From Henckelia pumila (lineage: Eukaryota; Streptophyta; Magnoliopsida; Lamiales; Gesneriaceae), in the NCBI RefSeq assembly GCF_033568475.1, contig NW_027331833.1, forward strand, positions 5,766,001 through 5,830,000: DNA of 64,000 nt, in the 5' to 3' direction. Of this stretch, positions 47,675 to 60,136 are shown piece after piece (position 1 is the first letter of the stretch; each line of letters begins with the position of its first letter). The position numbers were made by a program, and so were the translations under genes. The notes beneath the pieces are model-generated. The model was not told the DNA's origin, searched no databases, and saw only the letters and a program-made list of their open reading frames with translations.

Positions 47675-50600
47675 ATGACGTGGATTGCAATCACATGGCA
47701 CTTGGCCCGTATCGGTATATGATTAATTTGTTATGCCCAATATATGATGATATTTTTGAACTTTATGAACCATAATTTTTAACAAATATATAGTATTTCA
47801 GTTAGTTAAGTTATATATCTCAGTAATTTCAATAATTTAATGAAAATATAGTTGGTTCAATATGTTTAATCAGTTGATTAATGAAATTATTTCAGTTGGT
47901 TCAATATTTTAAATCAATCGGTTAATGCTTATATTTCAATTGGTTCAGTGCTTAATCAGTCAGTTATGAAAAATATTTTGATCTATTTAAGAAATATGAT
48001 GGGATCGGGTTTGGGGGAAAAATACACAAGTTTAAAAATATTTTGGAGCTACAGTAGCTCGGTTCTTGAAATATTGAACATCTATGAATTAAATCGAGTT
48101 TGTTTTAAAACCAAGTGGAAGACACTCAAAATAATCCTTCGTAGAAACCGATTTAATATTTTTTAAGCCATTTGAAGACAATACAAGTTGAAATGATCAA
48201 AACAGTTTGTTGAAGCATTTAATGAAACACTTTGTATGCAACATTTAGGTATATGAAGAACACATAAAATGCTTCAACAATGAATTTTAAAAACAATGGT
48301 AAAAGTAAAGTAAATGCGATAAAGAAATAGACACGAGTTTGTTTATGGATGTTCGGAGCTCAAACTCCTACGTCACCTCTTCTTCCTCTTCAAAAGGATA
48401 GCACTAGAAGACTTTGATTTATACAACCCATTTGTACAAATCCACTCCAAGACTTGGACTTACCCACTGCCTATCTTAGTAATCCTAGCCACTCGATTGT
48501 AGGCGGCAGCCTCACAATCCACATAATATTTAACATATTTTATGTCAAGACTTCAAACACAATCTTTAACGTCTTTGTGTTAAAACTCTCACTCAGCTAA
48601 TTTTTCAAAGTACATCTCTCGTATGTGTGTGAGTGAGCTCTCTTCAACTAATATACAAAGATATTGAACATGGAAGAATGTTCTAAAAACTTGGTTTGGT
48701 GTGAAGAAGTAGGCAGTGAACGCTCATCTTTTTTCTTGTTTTTCACACCTTGGGCTTTGCTCTCATTCTAGCCAATTTCTTCAAGTAGGCTGCTCATGCT
48801 TTGAATCCCCTTCAAAAGCTTGCATTTGATCTTCAAGATGTTGTATTTATAGACTCCAAGAAAGATATAACTGTTAGACACAGAAATAGAGTCGTTGGAA
48901 GATTTATGTACTATTTCTAGAGCTAAAATGATCTTCGAGCTCAACTGAATTTTGGTGCGAAACTGATCTTGGAGCTCAACTGAACACTGGTGCGAAACTG
49001 AAACTGAAGTATTGTAGCATTTTGGGTACTGTAGCATTTGAGAAAACTTCGGTTTGGTAGCAGTTGAGCAAACCTCAGTTTGGTAGCAATTGAGCAATCT
49101 TCAGTTTGGGTAGATAGACTGATCTTGGTAAACTTCAGTTTTGGTAGGTAAACTGATCTTGGCCAACTTCAGTTTTGGTAGGAGTTTGGCAAGCAAAACT
49201 GAAATGTCAAACTGGATGCTGTTTGGTATGATCCGTTGATATTTAGACAAATTGATGAACACAAAAGTTGTATCTCTTGTCTCGTCTTTCCAACGCATCA
49301 AGAATCACTCAATTTAGATTTCATATGAGAGATTTAAGCTAGAAATACCAGACTATGCCAGAAATTCTGCTCTGCAGAATTTCAGTTCCAAACTAGCAAT
49401 TTCAATGAAGTTTAGCAGCTCTTTATGCTCAGATTCAGACTTTGAATTGTACATATGATTTTTAGATCATTGTCTTTTCTTTGTAACGCATACTGAATCG
49501 TTTTATTTGGATAACTGAGTTGAAAGATATGGCCAAAATACCATAACTGCTCGAGTTAAACTGATTCTGTTTTCTGCTCAACTGATCCAATTCAATTTGG
49601 TTTTGCGATGTCAGTTTGATCTAGATAACATCCGTTTTTTCTCAACTGACATGAAATACGATATGTTTCAAATTGAGTCTTCTATGCAGTTATATTGACA
49701 GCTAATCATTTTCATCATTGATCTATGAGATATCATTAAAGAACTAGAGCTTGCCAGAAATTCAGTTTGGCTAAATTTTAGTTTTGGCTTCCATCTTGAG
49801 TTAGCTACTTCACACTAGAGTTAATATGTTAGAAATACGTTAGCAAGTTTTGTTATCAACAAAATCGAGATTTCTTGTATGTTATAACTCAAAAAAATAT
49901 TTCAGTTTGTTCAATGTATTTAATTAGTTGCTTATGATTCTAATCTATTAAGTATTTGTGTTTTATAGCATAATATGTGTGTGTATAATTTCTAATATCA
50001 TATTCAATAAATATTATAAGATTATCAGGACTATATAATACATAAATGTGTTACATATCTTACATTTGACAATTTTATTTATAGTCACAAGGACTATATA
50101 TAATACATAAATGTGTTACCATAACTTACATTTGACAATTTGATTTATAGTCACAATAACATTCGACTTCTCAATTAATACAATAATATGACATATTTAC
50201 CAAAAATATATATATGATTAATTCGTTATGCCTCGTTAATATATTTGAAATTTATAAACCATACATTTTAATACATATATAGTATTTCAATCGATCAGTT
50301 CAATAAGTTAAATAAAATATTTCATTTGGTTCAATGTGTTTAATTATTCGATTAATGCAAATATTTCAGTTGGTTCAATGTATTTAATCCATTGGTTAAT
50401 ACATATATAATTAGTCGGTTATTGCATATACTAGTATCTCAGCCGTGTGATGTATAGAATATATCTCGTATATAATATTTATTAAAATGGGATAATATGA
50501 AAATTTTGAATATGAAATTAAAAGTTAAAAAAAATTAATTTTATAATGACTAATATGAATAATGTGCGGAAACATATTATTTTTAAAAAATAAAAAAAAA

Positions 50601-51174
50601 ACTTTCTTAAATACAACATTTGTCGTGCGATGCAAGTTATGTTATTTTTATACGATTAATAATAAAAATTAATAAGCATGAGCATTTGAACAAATAATTG
50701 AAGTATAAATTATTTAAATGGATTATATATCGTACAATTAGAAAACAAAAAAAATTATCCTATAAATTTTGAAAAAGTTCCTAAAATACAATGTTTGTCG
50801 TTGAATTTTGCTGGTTGCAATTACTATCACATATCAAAATTTTTAGACCCTTTGGATTCATAACTCTAGATATAGCGATATAAAACTAACCGTGACTAAA
50901 CACGGGGTTCCTCAAAAGAAGTCCTACGCGAGAAAATGATTGACCCTGACTTTTGTTGATTGTCATTGCATATGATACAATCAAATGATACTGTCTTCGT
51001 TGACATTTAAAAGAAATTCTTGGATAAGAAGGGGTCAATGACATTCTTGGAATAAGCACTTTATGACCCGCATTACTTCCAGTTAGAATTTGTTCCTCCA
51101 AAATATGGTTTCCGGTCCTCGTCACTATCAATCTAGCTAGTGCCATTGCATAATTTAAATATAATATTCCCTCA
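47675..51174. repeat. 3.5-kb copy of 34104-37606 inserted into the Athila-like element
   Basis: Base-for-base nearly identical to 34104-37606 in the same orientation, offset 13,571 bp at the left and 13,568 at the right. Differences seen include C for T at ~49050, G for A at ~49234, T for G at ~49461 and a 2-bp deletion in the TATATA run near 50037. It carries the truncated helicase tail (minus strand, 51146-50886). The left join shares only AT with the host element; the right join has a 3-bp filler, TAA (51175-51177). Confidence 0.95.
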
Positions 51175-51177
51175 TAA

Positions 51178-53838
51178 TATCTAGAAAATCAATAACTCAG
51201 AATTTTGCAGAAAAATAAAATAGCAATGAAGTTTTGATTAGCACGCACACAACTTTCAGATAAAATTCAATCAGAGAAAAATGGTCTAGAGGTATAGATT
51301 TCACCTGGTTTCAACAACAATCAATCCTAATTAATTTAGTTTCATGAAATCCAGTCAATTAATAGCCAAGAACACTTAAGTTTATTATTTCCCTCTCCCG
51401 AGCAATAAATAATTTTTATCAACTACAATTAAATTCCAATATCCCTATTAAGAATTTATCGCAGTGATCTATCACAAAACAATGTTCTTTTTAAAAGCTC
51501 TGTTAAAATTATACACTCTCCCGAGCGATATAAATAAATAACAGTGTATTTTCTAATGGTCCTATTCAAAATCTCCTCTCCCGAGTGCCAGATTTCAAAT
51601 AAATATTACAAATCAATTATTGATCAGATAATTGAAAAGACAATCAATTCTAGAAAAAACAATAAATCTAGAAGAAACTCAATTCAATAAAATCAAAAAT
51701 TCATGAAAGTGTCTACACCAGGTTCCATCCGACCTCTAGACTCTAAAAATTAGTTCAAAATAAAATTCTGAATAAAACAAAACATGTTCAAAAATCCAAA
51801 CATATTCAGAATAAAATAAATAAAGATAAGAAACAAATCCGTCGATGCGATGCCGTGTCCGATCTATTGATCTCCGTCTTCGTTCTTCAATTAAAGCTCC
51901 AAAAATCCTCCAGAAATCACACGTTCAAACCCAGAAATCTCTTCTTTGATATATCGTGTATGTGTGGCGGCTTTCCCTTTTTTTGTCAGATAAAAATCCT
52001 TTTATATCGCTCAGCAAAGCCCAAAAATAAAGCCTATAAAAATAATTGCCCGATTTAATAAAATTTTCCAATCCACGATCGGGGCAGGCGCTCTAGGAAC
52101 GGCGCGTGCGCGCCTTAGTTTCGTAGAATTATTTCTCAATCTTGACAGCACTAGCGCGTTAGCTCTTTCCTCAACGCTAAATAGAAGCACTATCCTTAGG
52201 CCCATCAAAGAAGCTCATTACTGTTCAATCTCTTCTTTTCTCTTTACGTTCATTTTCTTCTTCTTTTCTTTTCTCAGCCTCTTCTTTCTTCTTTTCTTCT
52301 TTTTCCTTCCTTTTATTATTTTCTTTCATTTTCCAAATAAATTCAATAATTCTTTTTTCTCCACAAAATTCCATAATTTACTGTAAACACAAATACAACA
52401 AAATACCCACATAAATCTGCTCGAAACAAACAATTAATAATTAAAATTATATACAAATTAAGTGTATAAAATACACTTATCAAATACCCCCAAACTTAGA
52501 CTTTTGCTAGTCCCGAGCAAAACTATTCAAAACAATAAATTCTAAAAACTCAATCTCTAAAACCAACAAGAATAGTCAAGAAATATTATGGAACAATGGC
52601 CTCGACAATGATTTCAAAAATAATCAAATCCAATCTCATCCAACCTACTAACACTTGAAATTTTTAGCCAATAACAAAACTCACAATCTCCGCAACTCAC
52701 GTTCAAAACACCCTAGTCCAAATTCAATTCAAACATTCATAGATCATGAGGACTTTTCAAGGTAGCATGGATAAAAAATAGGATATTTATCAAAAACACT
52801 CACAATTAGGTAAATGCAACAAATAATAGTGTGTGCGTGTTTCGATCAAAATTCAAATCATTAAAAGCATCAATCAACAGTCCATAGGCTAAATTCTCGC
52901 AACTCTTCTCCATTAGTATATTGGGCAACTGAGACTCGGTCAATAGGACTTAATTAGCTTATAGTGTAAAGCCTGGCTTATGGCTACAAATAAAGGATAA
53001 GAATTCAAATTAAGGAGTAATTTATATTCATGCTTAATTCTAACTTCAATTCCTTTTCAATCACAATTTTTTTCTTTTTTTTTTTCAATTCACTTCAATG
53101 ATTTTTCAACATTTCACTTCATCTCTTTTTTCTCTTTTTCCCAACAATTTCTTTTCACAACTTTTTCAACTCTTTTTTTTTTCTACTACTTTTTTTCATC
53201 TTTTTCACTCATCCACCACACCATTCCATTTTTCACAAATAAAACTAGGAGCATATAACATTTTAGCACTCAAATTACTTGATTAAAGGTAGGAATTAGT
53301 GTTTAGGCTAATTAGGTAGTCAATGTAGGACCTTGAAAAAATGACGAATGGGGGTTTATCACACGTTTACACGCATGCTATTCGATTTTCAATAAGGCTC
53401 AAACAAGGTACTAAGGATAAAATATATATAATTAGGTAGCTTGAAAGGCTCAAACGAATTCAGAAAAATCGCCTAAATCATTCTTAATCACAGTTTTGCC
53501 TGTATTTTGCCTCGAACAGTGTTCGAACTAGTTCTAGACAAGTCTCAATCCACAATTAAATTATACAAATATCAACCAGTGCAGAATAAAATAATCATCA
53601 ATAGTAAACGATGATTTTCACAACAAAATTCAGATTATTCCATATCTCAAAGTACTCATATACGTGTAGGCTCAAGCGGGAAACTAGGATAAATTAATTC
53701 AATGAAAATTAGGCCCAAAAATTCAAACAATGCCTCAATCATCTCTATATTTGTATGTTTCAAAAATCAGATTCAAGTATTAATCACAGAGTATATAGGA
53801 AATTTGTTCATTCAATTGGTTCCATTTTTTCAAAATTA
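51178..53838 (-). repeat. Second copy of Athila-like LTR (start missing) plus internal region
   Basis: Repeats 45017-47676 (offset 6,161) with few differences. It lacks the outer 124 bp of the LTR; the LTR part ends at about 52484 and the internal part continues. At several sites, for example GACAATCAATTC near 51645 and AAATACCCAC near 52400, it agrees with the far LTR at 57281-58709 rather than with the first copy. It contains no gene. Confidence 0.95.
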
Positions 53839-54877
53839 TTTGTTAGATAGGTAGACAGTCATGAATTTCAGTTATAGCACAAAAATATTTTTTTCATCAG
53901 CCATGCATCCATTTCTTTCTCGACTTATTTTCAACTCAACTCAACTCAACTAACAACAACTAAACTCAACAAAAATTTTATCTATGAAGCACACAATAAT
54001 TATCTATGAAGCACATAATAAAGTCCACTCAACTAATCAATTATCAACCAAACAAATAAATCAAACACTGATTCACCCCCCAAAGTTAATGTAATCATTG
54101 TCCCTAATGATTAAAAACAATAAAAAAAACAAGGGATTCATACCTCCGACACCGAGCATCAGGACTCGGCGTCATCATCATCATCTCCGTGTAAAATAAT
54201 TTTGCAGCCACAATGCCATGGTTAAAATGTTTAAGATGCATGCATCACATGAACATCCAAATGATCAGCAGGGAAGTGCAAGCTGCATGTGGAAGTGCTG
54301 TAGGGAGCTGGATGGCGCATGGAAAGGTTGGAAGTAGAGTGCTAGCGCTGAGGAAGCTGCGCGATTGCGCCTCATTGTGCGCTGCTGGAGGATTTGCAGC
54401 ACGATGGCGCTTCGTTTGGCGCAGATGGTGGGGTAAGACGCGCGATAGCGCATAGGGGGGGCCGCGGAAGGTGATGCGCGTTAGCGCTTCATGCGGCGCG
54501 GTTGATGACTGTGTTGGCGCTTGGAGGTGATGCGCGTTAGCGCATGTGTCTGCGCAAATGGTGAGCGCGATAGCGCATGTGTTTCATACTTAAGTATGCG
54601 TAGAGGTGAGGCGGGCGCGGGAGAGTCATAAGCGAGCGCGCACAAAGTTCTGCCTAAACGTCAAAAATCCTGAAAAAATTCAACAAATTTATAATATCAT
54701 GCCTCCAAAATTTCCAAAATAATTTTTAAAAAAAACAAAATTAACTAATTAACAAAAATGAAAATAAAAACAATTAAATCAGAAATTGAATTAAAAAAAA
54801 TAAAAATAAAACAAAAATTTTGGGTTGCCTCCCAAAAAGCGCTTGGTTTAGAGTCGTCAGCCCGACTTTCACCGGTG
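53839..54877 (-). other. Athila-like internal non-coding region with GC-rich island
   Basis: AT-rich sequence surrounds a GC-rich island at 54290-54625, where imperfect palindromes of the type GCGCGTTAGCGC and GCGCGATAGCGC recur about six times. The stretch 54825-54875 (TGGGTTGCCTCCCAAAAAGC) is a common conserved non-coding block of Athila-type elements just downstream of the protease. No RT or integrase is found here, where they would be expected. Confidence 0.65.
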
Positions 54878-55981
54878 TTAAGTCTTCCCTTTCTCTTTCA
54901 CTCGCCAAATAAATTCCACAAACCGCCTTTTAAATTTTGGTTTCTTTTTCGTGGTCTTCTTTGTTGAACTTGGCGCTTTACTCTTTGCTGCAACCTCAAT
55001 ATCGGCTCTTTGACATCCCTCTAGCTTCACGACCTGTTCAACTGAGCATAATTCCTCGAAGAGTGTAGTAGGTGTCTTCATGAATATATTAAAAATTACT
55101 CTTTTACCGTCCACACCCATCGACAACGCACCCTTCTTCACCTCTATCTTGGCATCGGCAGTGGCCAAGAAAGGTCTCCCCAATATCAGGGGCATATTTG
55201 CATCCTCGTCCATATCTAACACAACAAAATCCGCAGGAAAAATAAATTTATCTACTTTTACCATAACATATTCAATGATTCCAAGCGGATATGTGATAGA
55301 TCTATCAGCCAACTGCAACGCGGTCATTGTGGGCTTCACCTCACCAAGTCCTAAGCTCCTGAAAACAGACAAAGGCGTGAGATTAATGCTAGCTCCTAAA
55401 TCGCAAAGTGCATTATTAAAATAAGAAGAACCAATTGTGCAAGGAATAGTAAAACTCCTTGGATCTTTCAATTTTTGTGGCATCTTCTTTTGAAGCACGT
55501 TACTGCACTCTTCCGTTAAATTCACCACCTCGTTCTCTAGCAGTCTCTTTTTTTTGGACATCACCTCTTTGTTGAATTTTGCATAGTTCGGCATTTGTTC
55601 CAAAGCATCAGCAAAGGAGATGTTGATGTGAATTTTCTTGAAAATCTCCAAGAATTTGGAGAACTGCTCATCCAACGCCTTCTTCTTGAACCTTTGCGGG
55701 TAGGGGAGTGGCGGCTTGTACATCGGTTTTGTCTCAAGTTCAGGCTCCTTTTCTTTCTCCTCGACTTTTTTCTCCAATTTCTTCTCTTCAATAGCAGGTT
55801 CTTGGACTCCAACTTCTTTGCCACTCCTTAACTCGATGGCATTGCACTGCTCCTTGGGATTTACCTCTGTGTTGCTCAAGAACTGGCCTCTGTTATTATC
55901 CTTCAGTGCGTTCACCAACTGCCCTATGCTAGTCTCCATAGATTGAAGTACAACACCCATGTTGGCCATGTGCGTCTCCAA
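54878..55981 (-). CDS. Athila-like gag C-terminus and aspartic protease
   Basis: An open frame of 367 codons. Residues 1-170 are charged and coiled-coil-like with many Glu/Lys (EKKLEKKVEEKEKEPELE) and PPLPYPQRFKKK. From about 190 an aspartic protease follows, with the active-site block CDLGASINLTPLSVFRSLGL, in which the usual DTGA/DSGA is DLGA as is common in Athila relatives, then VVLDMDEDANMPLILGRPFL. The frame ends in a basic tail. It is intact, unlike the surrounding chromovirus. A stop at the join with the preceding gag frame (~56025) breaks continuity. Confidence 0.85.
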   Translation of the reverse strand: METHMANMGVVLQSMETSIGQLVNALKDNNRGQFLSNTEVNPKEQCNAIELRSGKEVGVQEPAIEEKKLEKKVEEKEKEPELETKPMYKPPLPYPQRFKKKALDEQFSKFLEIFKKIHINISFADALEQMPNYAKFNKEVMSKKKRLLENEVVNLTEECSNVLQKKMPQKLKDPRSFTIPCTIGSSYFNNALCDLGASINLTPLSVFRSLGLGEVKPTMTALQLADRSITYPLGIIEYVMVKVDKFIFPADFVVLDMDEDANMPLILGRPFLATADAKIEVKKGALSMGVDGKRVIFNIFMKTPTTLFEELCSVEQVVKLEGCQRADIEVAAKSKAPSSTKKTTKKKPKFKRRFVEFIWRVKEKGKT

Positions 55982-56026
55982 GCTGTCAAGGCGAGACTCA
56001 GTTCTCGCTATCCTCTTACCTGATTC

Positions 56027-57155
56027 CTACACAAAGGTACTAACAACGTCCTCCAAAGAAGGCTTACCCTCATCCTTGTTTGTATTGAACCCCGGAGGAT
56101 TCAACACATTTTTATTGTTAGCATACAAAAAATTTTCATGATTACGCAAGCTAGGATGGTAAGTATTGGGAACAGGATTACCTCTGTAAGCTCCATAACC
56201 TCGGTAGCCATTAGGATTGATATAATTAACTTCCTCTGGGGTATGTGATCCTTCAACTCCAATTGAATCTGCAACATTAATCATATTTAAAGAAGCTACC
56301 TGTGTAGTCAGTGCAGATAATTGAGCAGTGATGGATGTGAGAGGATCCACAGCATACACTCCAGCTGGCTTCTTGACTCCCATACGCTCAGATGGCCATT
56401 GAAAACTATTGACTGTCATCTGCTCCAGCATACTATAGGCCTGCACATGGTCCTTAGATAAAATGGTACCTCCAGCCGCAGAATCCACATTCATCCTCGT
56501 AGGCGCATTCAGTCCATTGTAAAACCACTCGATCTGTTCCCAATCTGCAAAATTGTGGTTAGGACAACGTCTAAGTAATTCTTTGTACCTTTCCCACGCC
56601 TCGTATAGTTGTTCAGTGTCCATATGCCGGAAGGTGCTAATCTCTATCTTCAACTGAGTGGACTTGGCAGGTGGAAAATATTTAGCAAGAAATTTTTCTT
56701 CCATCCCCTCTCAAGTAGTGATGCTTCCAAACGGCAGTGATTGCAACCAACTCCTTGCTTGATCCCTGAGAGAAAAAGGAAACAAGCGTAAACGAATCCT
56801 CAGATACACCATTAATTTTTACCGTATCGGTTATCTCCAAGAAAGTGCGTAGGTGTAGGTGAGGATCAGCAGTGGTGCTCCCATTAAATTGGTTCTGTTG
56901 AACCATATTGATCAAGGCCGGCTTCAGCTCAAAATTGTTGGCGTTGATAGTTCCTCGAGCGATTCCAGAATAGTGAGCCTGGATCGTCGGCCGGAAGTGA
57001 TCTCTAATTGGCACCAGGGGAGCTTGTTGTGCTTCTTGTTCAGCCATTCTCACAATTTCTTCTCTTCTAATTCTTCTTAAAGCACGTGCAGTGCATTCGA
57101 TCTCCGGATCAAAAAGTAGAGAATTCGCACTTTGAGATCGTCGCATAGACTGCAA
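56027..57155 (-). pseudogene. Athila-like gag
   Basis: Two overlapping frames: 57155-56682 (N-terminal, with RRIRREEIVRMAEQEAQQAP and FELKPALINMVQQNQF, then TFLEITDTVKINGVSED) and 56704-56027 (MEEKFLAKYFPPAKSTQLKI, QLYEAWERYKELLRRCPNHN, EWFYNGLNAPTRMNVDSAAG). The shift at ~56700 separates them, so at least one frameshift exists. These are conserved blocks of the retrotransposon gag of the Athila lineage. The first ATG is 125 nt from the LTR, just after the primer site. Confidence 0.88.
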
Positions 57156-57260
57156 TTAAAAATAAGAAAAAATTAATTAGTAACTTAAAATAAAATAAAA
57201 AAACTCTAAATTAAAATCTAAACTAATTGGTAACAAGACTAAAAATAATCAAAATTTACT

Positions 57261-57277
57261 CCCCGGCAACGGCGCCA
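57261..57277 (-). promoter_or_regulatory. Athila-like primer-binding site
   Basis: The minus strand reads TGGCGCCGTTGCCGGGG, the site complementary to the 3' end of tRNA-Asp typical of Athila/Tat elements. Confidence 0.9.
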
Positions 57278-57280
57278 AAA

Positions 57281-58709
57281 ACTTGTGAAAATTCCTCGCA
57301 AGCGTACGAGTGTCAAGTTTTAATATAGTGATAAAATCAGATATCGATCCCACAGGGAGTAAAATGAAAATATTCAGTACTTATAATTAAAATAGTCCAA
57401 ACTTTATCTAGAAAATCAATAAATCAGAATTTTGCAGAAAAATAAAATAGCAATGAAGTTTTGATTAGAACGCACACAACTTTCAGATAAAATTCAATCA
57501 GAGAAAAATGGTCTAGAGGTATAGATTTCACCTGGTTTCAACAACAATCAATCCTAATTAATTTAGTTTCATGAAATCCAGTCAATTAATAGCCAAGAAC
57601 ACTTAAGTTTATTATTTCCCTCTCCCGAGCAACAAATAATTTTTATCAACTACAATTAAATTCCAATATCCCTATTAAGAATTTATCGCAGTGATCTATC
57701 ACAAAAAAATGTTCTTTTTAAAAGCTCTGTTAAAATTATACACTCTTCCGAGCGATATAAATAAATAACAGTGTATTTTCTAATGGTCCTATTCAAAATC
57801 TCCTCTCCCGAGTGCCAGATTTCAAATAAATATTACAAATCAATTATTGATCAGATAATTGAAAAGACAATCAATTCTAGAAAAAACAATAAATCTAGAA
57901 GAAACTCAATTCAATAAAATCAAAAATTCATGAAAGTGTCTACACCAGGTTCCATCCGACCTCTAGACTCTAAAAATTAGTTCATAATAAAATTCTGAAT
58001 AAAACAAAACATGTTCAAAAATCCAAACATATTCAGAATAAAATAAATAAAGATAAGAAACAAATCCGTCGATGCGATGCCGTGTCCGATCTATCGATCT
58101 CCGTCTTCGTTCTTCAATTAAAGCTCCAGAAATCCTCCAGAAATCACACGTTCAAACCCATAAATCTCTTCTCTGATATATCGTGTATGTGTGGCAGCTT
58201 TCCCTTTTTTTGTCAGATAAAAATCCTTTTATATCGCTCAGCAAAGCCCAAAAATAAAGCCCATAAAAATAATTGCCCGATTTAATAAACTTTCCAATCC
58301 ACGATCGGGGCGAGCGCTCTAGGAACGGCGCGTGCGCGCCTTAGTTTCGTAGAATTATTTCTCAATCTTGACAGCACTAGCGCATTAGCTCTTTCCTCAG
58401 CGCTAAATAGAAGCGCTATCCTTAGGCCCATCAAAGAAGCCCATTACTGTTCAATCTCTTTTTTTCTCTTTACGTTCCTTTTCTTCTTCTTTTCTTTTCT
58501 CAGCCTCTTCTTTCTTCTTTTCTTCTTTTTCCTTCCTTTTATTATTTTCTTTCATTTTTCAAATAAATTCAATAATTCTTTTTTTCTTCACAAAATTCCA
58601 TAATTCACTGTAAACACAAATACAACAAAATACCCACATAAATCTGCTCGAAACAAATAATTAATAATTAAAATCATATACAAATTAAGTGTATAAAATA
58701 CACTTATCA
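57281..58709 (-). repeat. Athila-like 5' LTR
   Basis: 1,429 bp, clearly similar to 44893-46322 with scattered substitutions. The inner edge reads ACTTGTG where the other LTR has TGTTGTG. GGCGCGTGCGCGCC recurs near 58328-58341. Confidence 0.9.
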
Positions 58710-58721
58710 GTAAGGTTGGCA

Positions 58722-60136
58722 GAACCTGGATGATATTTAATTTCGCAGTCATAATCTTTCAATAAGCCCATCCAACGTCTCTATCGCATATTCAACTCTG
58801 CCTAAGTGAATAAATACTTCAGACTCTTGTGATCCGTAAATATCTCAAACTTCTTGCCATATAAATAATGTCTCCAAATATAGAGCGCAAATACAATGAT
58901 GGCTAACTTGAGATCATGCATTGGATAATTCGTCTCATGAGTCTTCAACTGCCTAGAAGCATAGGTGATAACATGACAATGCTGTGTCAGAACACATCCT
59001 AAACCCTGACCAGAAGCATCAGTGTAGACAACATAACCTCTTGATCCAGAAGGTAAAGCTAGCACAGGTGCAGTAGTAAAACGTCTACGCAGCTTGTGAA
59101 ATTATTCCTCACAATCCGATGACCATTTGAAGGCAAAATCTTTCCGTGTAAGCTGTGTCAAAGGCCTGGCCAACTGTGAAAATTTTTTGATAAACCGACG
59201 GTTATAACCAGCTAGATCCAGGAAACTCCGGATCTCAGCAACCGTCGTCGGATGAGACCAGTTCAGCACTGCCTCAATCTTGCTTGGATCCACATATATT
59301 CCTTCACTAGATATCACATGATCGAGAAACACTACTCTATCAAGCCAAAACTCACACTTGCTCAATTTTGCATACAGCTTCTTCTCCCGTAACGTCTGTA
59401 AAATAATTTTCAAATGTTGTGCATGCTCATTCCTGCCATGAGAATAGACAAGAATATCATCAATGAAGACGATGACAAATCTATCTAGATATTCTCAAAA
59501 AACTTGATTCATCAGATTCATAAAGACTGTCAGTGCATTCTTCAAACCGAATGACATAACCAAAAATTCATAATACCCGTATCTGGTCCTAAAAGCAGTC
59601 GTAGCAATATCTGAGTCTCGTACCCTCATCTGGTGGTATCCCGATCTCAGATCAATCTTTGAATAGACAGAAGTACCGTGTAATTGATCAAACAGATCAT
59701 CAATTCGTGGCAATGAATACTTATTCTTGATGGTGACACAATTCAGCTGCCTGTAATCAATACAAAATCGCATCGATCCACCCTTATTCTTAATAAATAA
59801 CACAGTTGCTCCCCATGAAAAAACACTCGGACGAATATAACCCTTATCAAGTAGATCTTGCAACTGCTGTTTCAATTCTCTCATCTCTGACAAAGCCAGA
59901 GGATAAGGTGCCCGAGATATAGGTGATTTTCTTGGTACTAGATCAATACTAAATTCCACCTCTCGAACCGAAGGAAAACCAGGAATCTCATCAGGAAATA
60001 CATCAGGAAACTCGCTAACTATAGGTAACTGATCAATACCCGGACTACTCATGGACATATCAACTGCATATATGAGGTAGCCCTCCCCACCTGACTCTAA
60101 GACATGACATGCCTTCAGAGCCGATACAAGTGGCAT
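58722..60136 (-). pseudogene. Chromovirus reverse transcriptase and RNase H
   Basis: 60136-59495 carries the RT start ([55 protein letters not shown]). A stop near 59495 precedes the catalytic block [13 protein letters not shown] (~59460). 59413-59102 continues RT ([20 protein letters not shown]). 59065-58802 holds RNase H (YVVYTDASGQGLGCVLTQ, DHKSLKYLFT). Three stops interrupt an otherwise recognisable polyprotein. The insertion site of the Athila-like element (58710) lies just after the HPGSANLT stretch. Confidence 0.9.

Larger units (their letters stand above)
44893..58709 (-). mobile_element. Athila-like non-autonomous Gypsy element, 13.8 kb with internal duplication
   Basis: LTRs 44893-46322 (1,430 bp) and 57281-58709 (1,429 bp) bound the element, and a perfect 5-bp duplication GTAAG (44888-44892 and 58710-58714) marks insertion into the chromovirus pol. 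The primer site TGGCGCCGTTGCCGGGG (minus strand, 57261-57277) is of the tRNA-Asp type used by Athila/Tat elements. Only gag and protease are encoded; no RT, RNase H or integrase is present, so mobility must have relied on other copies. 6.16 kb of its length (45017-51177 relative to 51178) comes from a later rearrangement. Confidence 0.93.

Noticed and set aside
54213..54455. 80-codon frame rich in Ala/Arg/Trp in the GC-rich island
   Set aside because: It follows the GC-rich palindromes, lies antisense to the element's genes, and shows no domain.
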